From positions 1 through 64,000 of the forward strand of contig UQMF01000013.1 in assembly GCA_900542145.1 (NCBI GenBank): 64,000 bases of DNA, given 5' to 3'. Below, in pieces: positions 63,385 through 64,000 of the stretch. Every line of letters starts with the position of its first letter. Within the stretch, counting starts at the first letter, position 1. The DNA is from an uncultured Oscillospiraceae bacterium (GTDB lineage Bacteria; Bacillota; Clostridia; Oscillospirales; Ruminococcaceae). The notes beneath the pieces were generated by a model, which was given only the letters and a program-made list of their open reading frames with translations, was not told the DNA's origin and did no database searches. The position numbers and the translations under genes were made by a program.

Positions 63385-64000
63385 CTGTATCTTCCTTTTC
63401 CTTTTTCCGGTAATAATCCTGCGGCAGATCGGAGCCTGTCGCACCCTCCGCGTGATTGAACAGCCGCAGCGCCGTCATGCGCTTTGAAAGCTGCTCCGGC
63501 TCCTTGAATCCGCATAAAATCGCCTTGTCGTAGTATTCCTCCGCCTTCTGCTCATCGTCGTGCATTGCGTACCATGTGGCAAGCTCGGCATTCACAAGGG
63601 GATGGCTTGCCTGGATATTTTCCAGCTGCTTCAGAGTATCCAGCGCCTTTTCGTCCTCTCCGCGCACCATGTATATCGAAGCCAGGCTGTAGTACGCATA
63701 GCCGTAGTTCGGGTCGTACTTAAGCACCTGCCGGAAGCAGTGCTCTGCATTGGAAAGCTTTCCCTCCGCATAATACGCATGCCCCAGCCGGGACTGCACC
63801 TCGGGATTATCCGGCGCTATCTCCGCCGCCCGGCGGTAGCACCACATCAGCTTCCCATCACTCTCCTGAGCCTCGTACAGCTTGACGAGCCACTCCACGC
63901 AGAACAGCTGATTCTGCCGCACCTCAGACATGCTGAGGGACTGCATTAAAAGCTCCTCGGATTCCGGGTAGTGCCCCTCCATCATACTGACGATTCCCTT
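63368..64000 (-). CDS. TPR-repeat protein (5' end beyond the window)
   Basis: At least 210 residues are visible. Five or so tetratricopeptide-like repeats: ESEELLMQSLSMSEV, PDNPEVQSRLGHAYYAEGKLSNAEHCFRQVLKYDPNYGYAYYSLASIYMVRGEDEKALDTLKQ. The frame is open through the window edge (KGIVS precedes the first visible Met), so the start is outside. Its stop overlaps ruvB by 17 bp, suggesting coupled translation. Role: protein-protein interaction scaffold, function unknown. Confidence 0.8.
   Translation of the reverse strand, partial: KGIVSMMEGHYPESEELLMQSLSMSEVRQNQLFCVEWLVKLYEAQESDGKLMWCYRRAAEIAPDNPEVQSRLGHAYYAEGKLSNAEHCFRQVLKYDPNYGYAYYSLASIYMVRGEDEKALDTLKQLENIQASHPLVNAELATWYAMHDDEQKAEEYYDKAILCGFKEPEQLSKRMTALRLFNHAEGATGSDLPQDYYRKKEKEDTDAGNV

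Overview
The window looks like a chromosome segment of a Gram-positive, low-to-mid GC anaerobe of the Oscillospirales (Ruminococcaceae-like). Supporting signs are the rplS-lepB-rbgA-rnhB-yraN gene order, an ECF transporter next to truA, a Na+-pumping decarboxylase subunit pair, sigma-A promoters with exact 17-bp spacers, AGGAGG ribosome sites with frequent TTG starts, and a window GC that looks to be in the mid 50s by eye. No gene pins down a species. Most genes are ordinary housekeeping genes, and no prophage, CRISPR array or integrative element is visible.

Layout. 0-9 kb: a leftward Rrf2 regulator-nadA-mnmA operon, then rightward radC-like, uvrB, an unknown gene, a 158-bp MITE-like insertion and uvrA. 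9-16 kb: a membrane protein with four zinc ribbons, a double GNAT protein, a LysR regulator, an AT-rich SUKH-type immunity gene, a tiny Cys/Gly-rich peptide and a ClpC ATPase. 16-24 kb: tRNA-fMet with its own promoter, 5' hairpin and terminator, an RlmI-like methyltransferase, a DUF1653 protein, a MATE exporter, an alpha/beta-hydrolase remnant and a heterodimeric ABC exporter. 24-37 kb (leftward): the accessory region. It has a repeat-rich surface protein with its own promoter and structured leader, downstream of a possible single 10-kb operon running from a toroid-fold protein, through a giant CapA/SGNH-like fusion and a transglutaminase lipoprotein, to a minimal type IV pilus/type II secretion set (PilC, pseudopilins, PilT). 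37-64 kb (leftward): clpX-clpP-tig, a phosphoesterase, thrC, yraN-rnhB-rbgA-lepB-rplS, an orphan RACo-like domain protein, pyrB with a PyrI-type zinc tail, oadB/oadG, an SDR, a zinc-finger ClpC, cvpA, a DUF5711-like protein, truA, ecfT, a fused ecfA1-A2, a methyltransferase, an Imm1-like gene, glmM, ruvB and a TPR gene cut by the window edge.

How the parts work together. UvrA/UvrB, RuvB, RadC-like, the alkyltransferase-like protein and RNase HII cover DNA repair. ClpX/ClpP, trigger factor and two structurally different Clp ATPases cover protein quality control. The strongest candidate for something undescribed is the 26.6-36.8 kb transcription unit. It links two large proteins without secretion signals (one with a degenerate CapA domain and two DUF6270-like domains) to a lipoprotein transglutaminase and pilus machinery, next to a tandem-repeat surface protein whose C-terminal sorting signal reads NPNMG rather than NPxTG.
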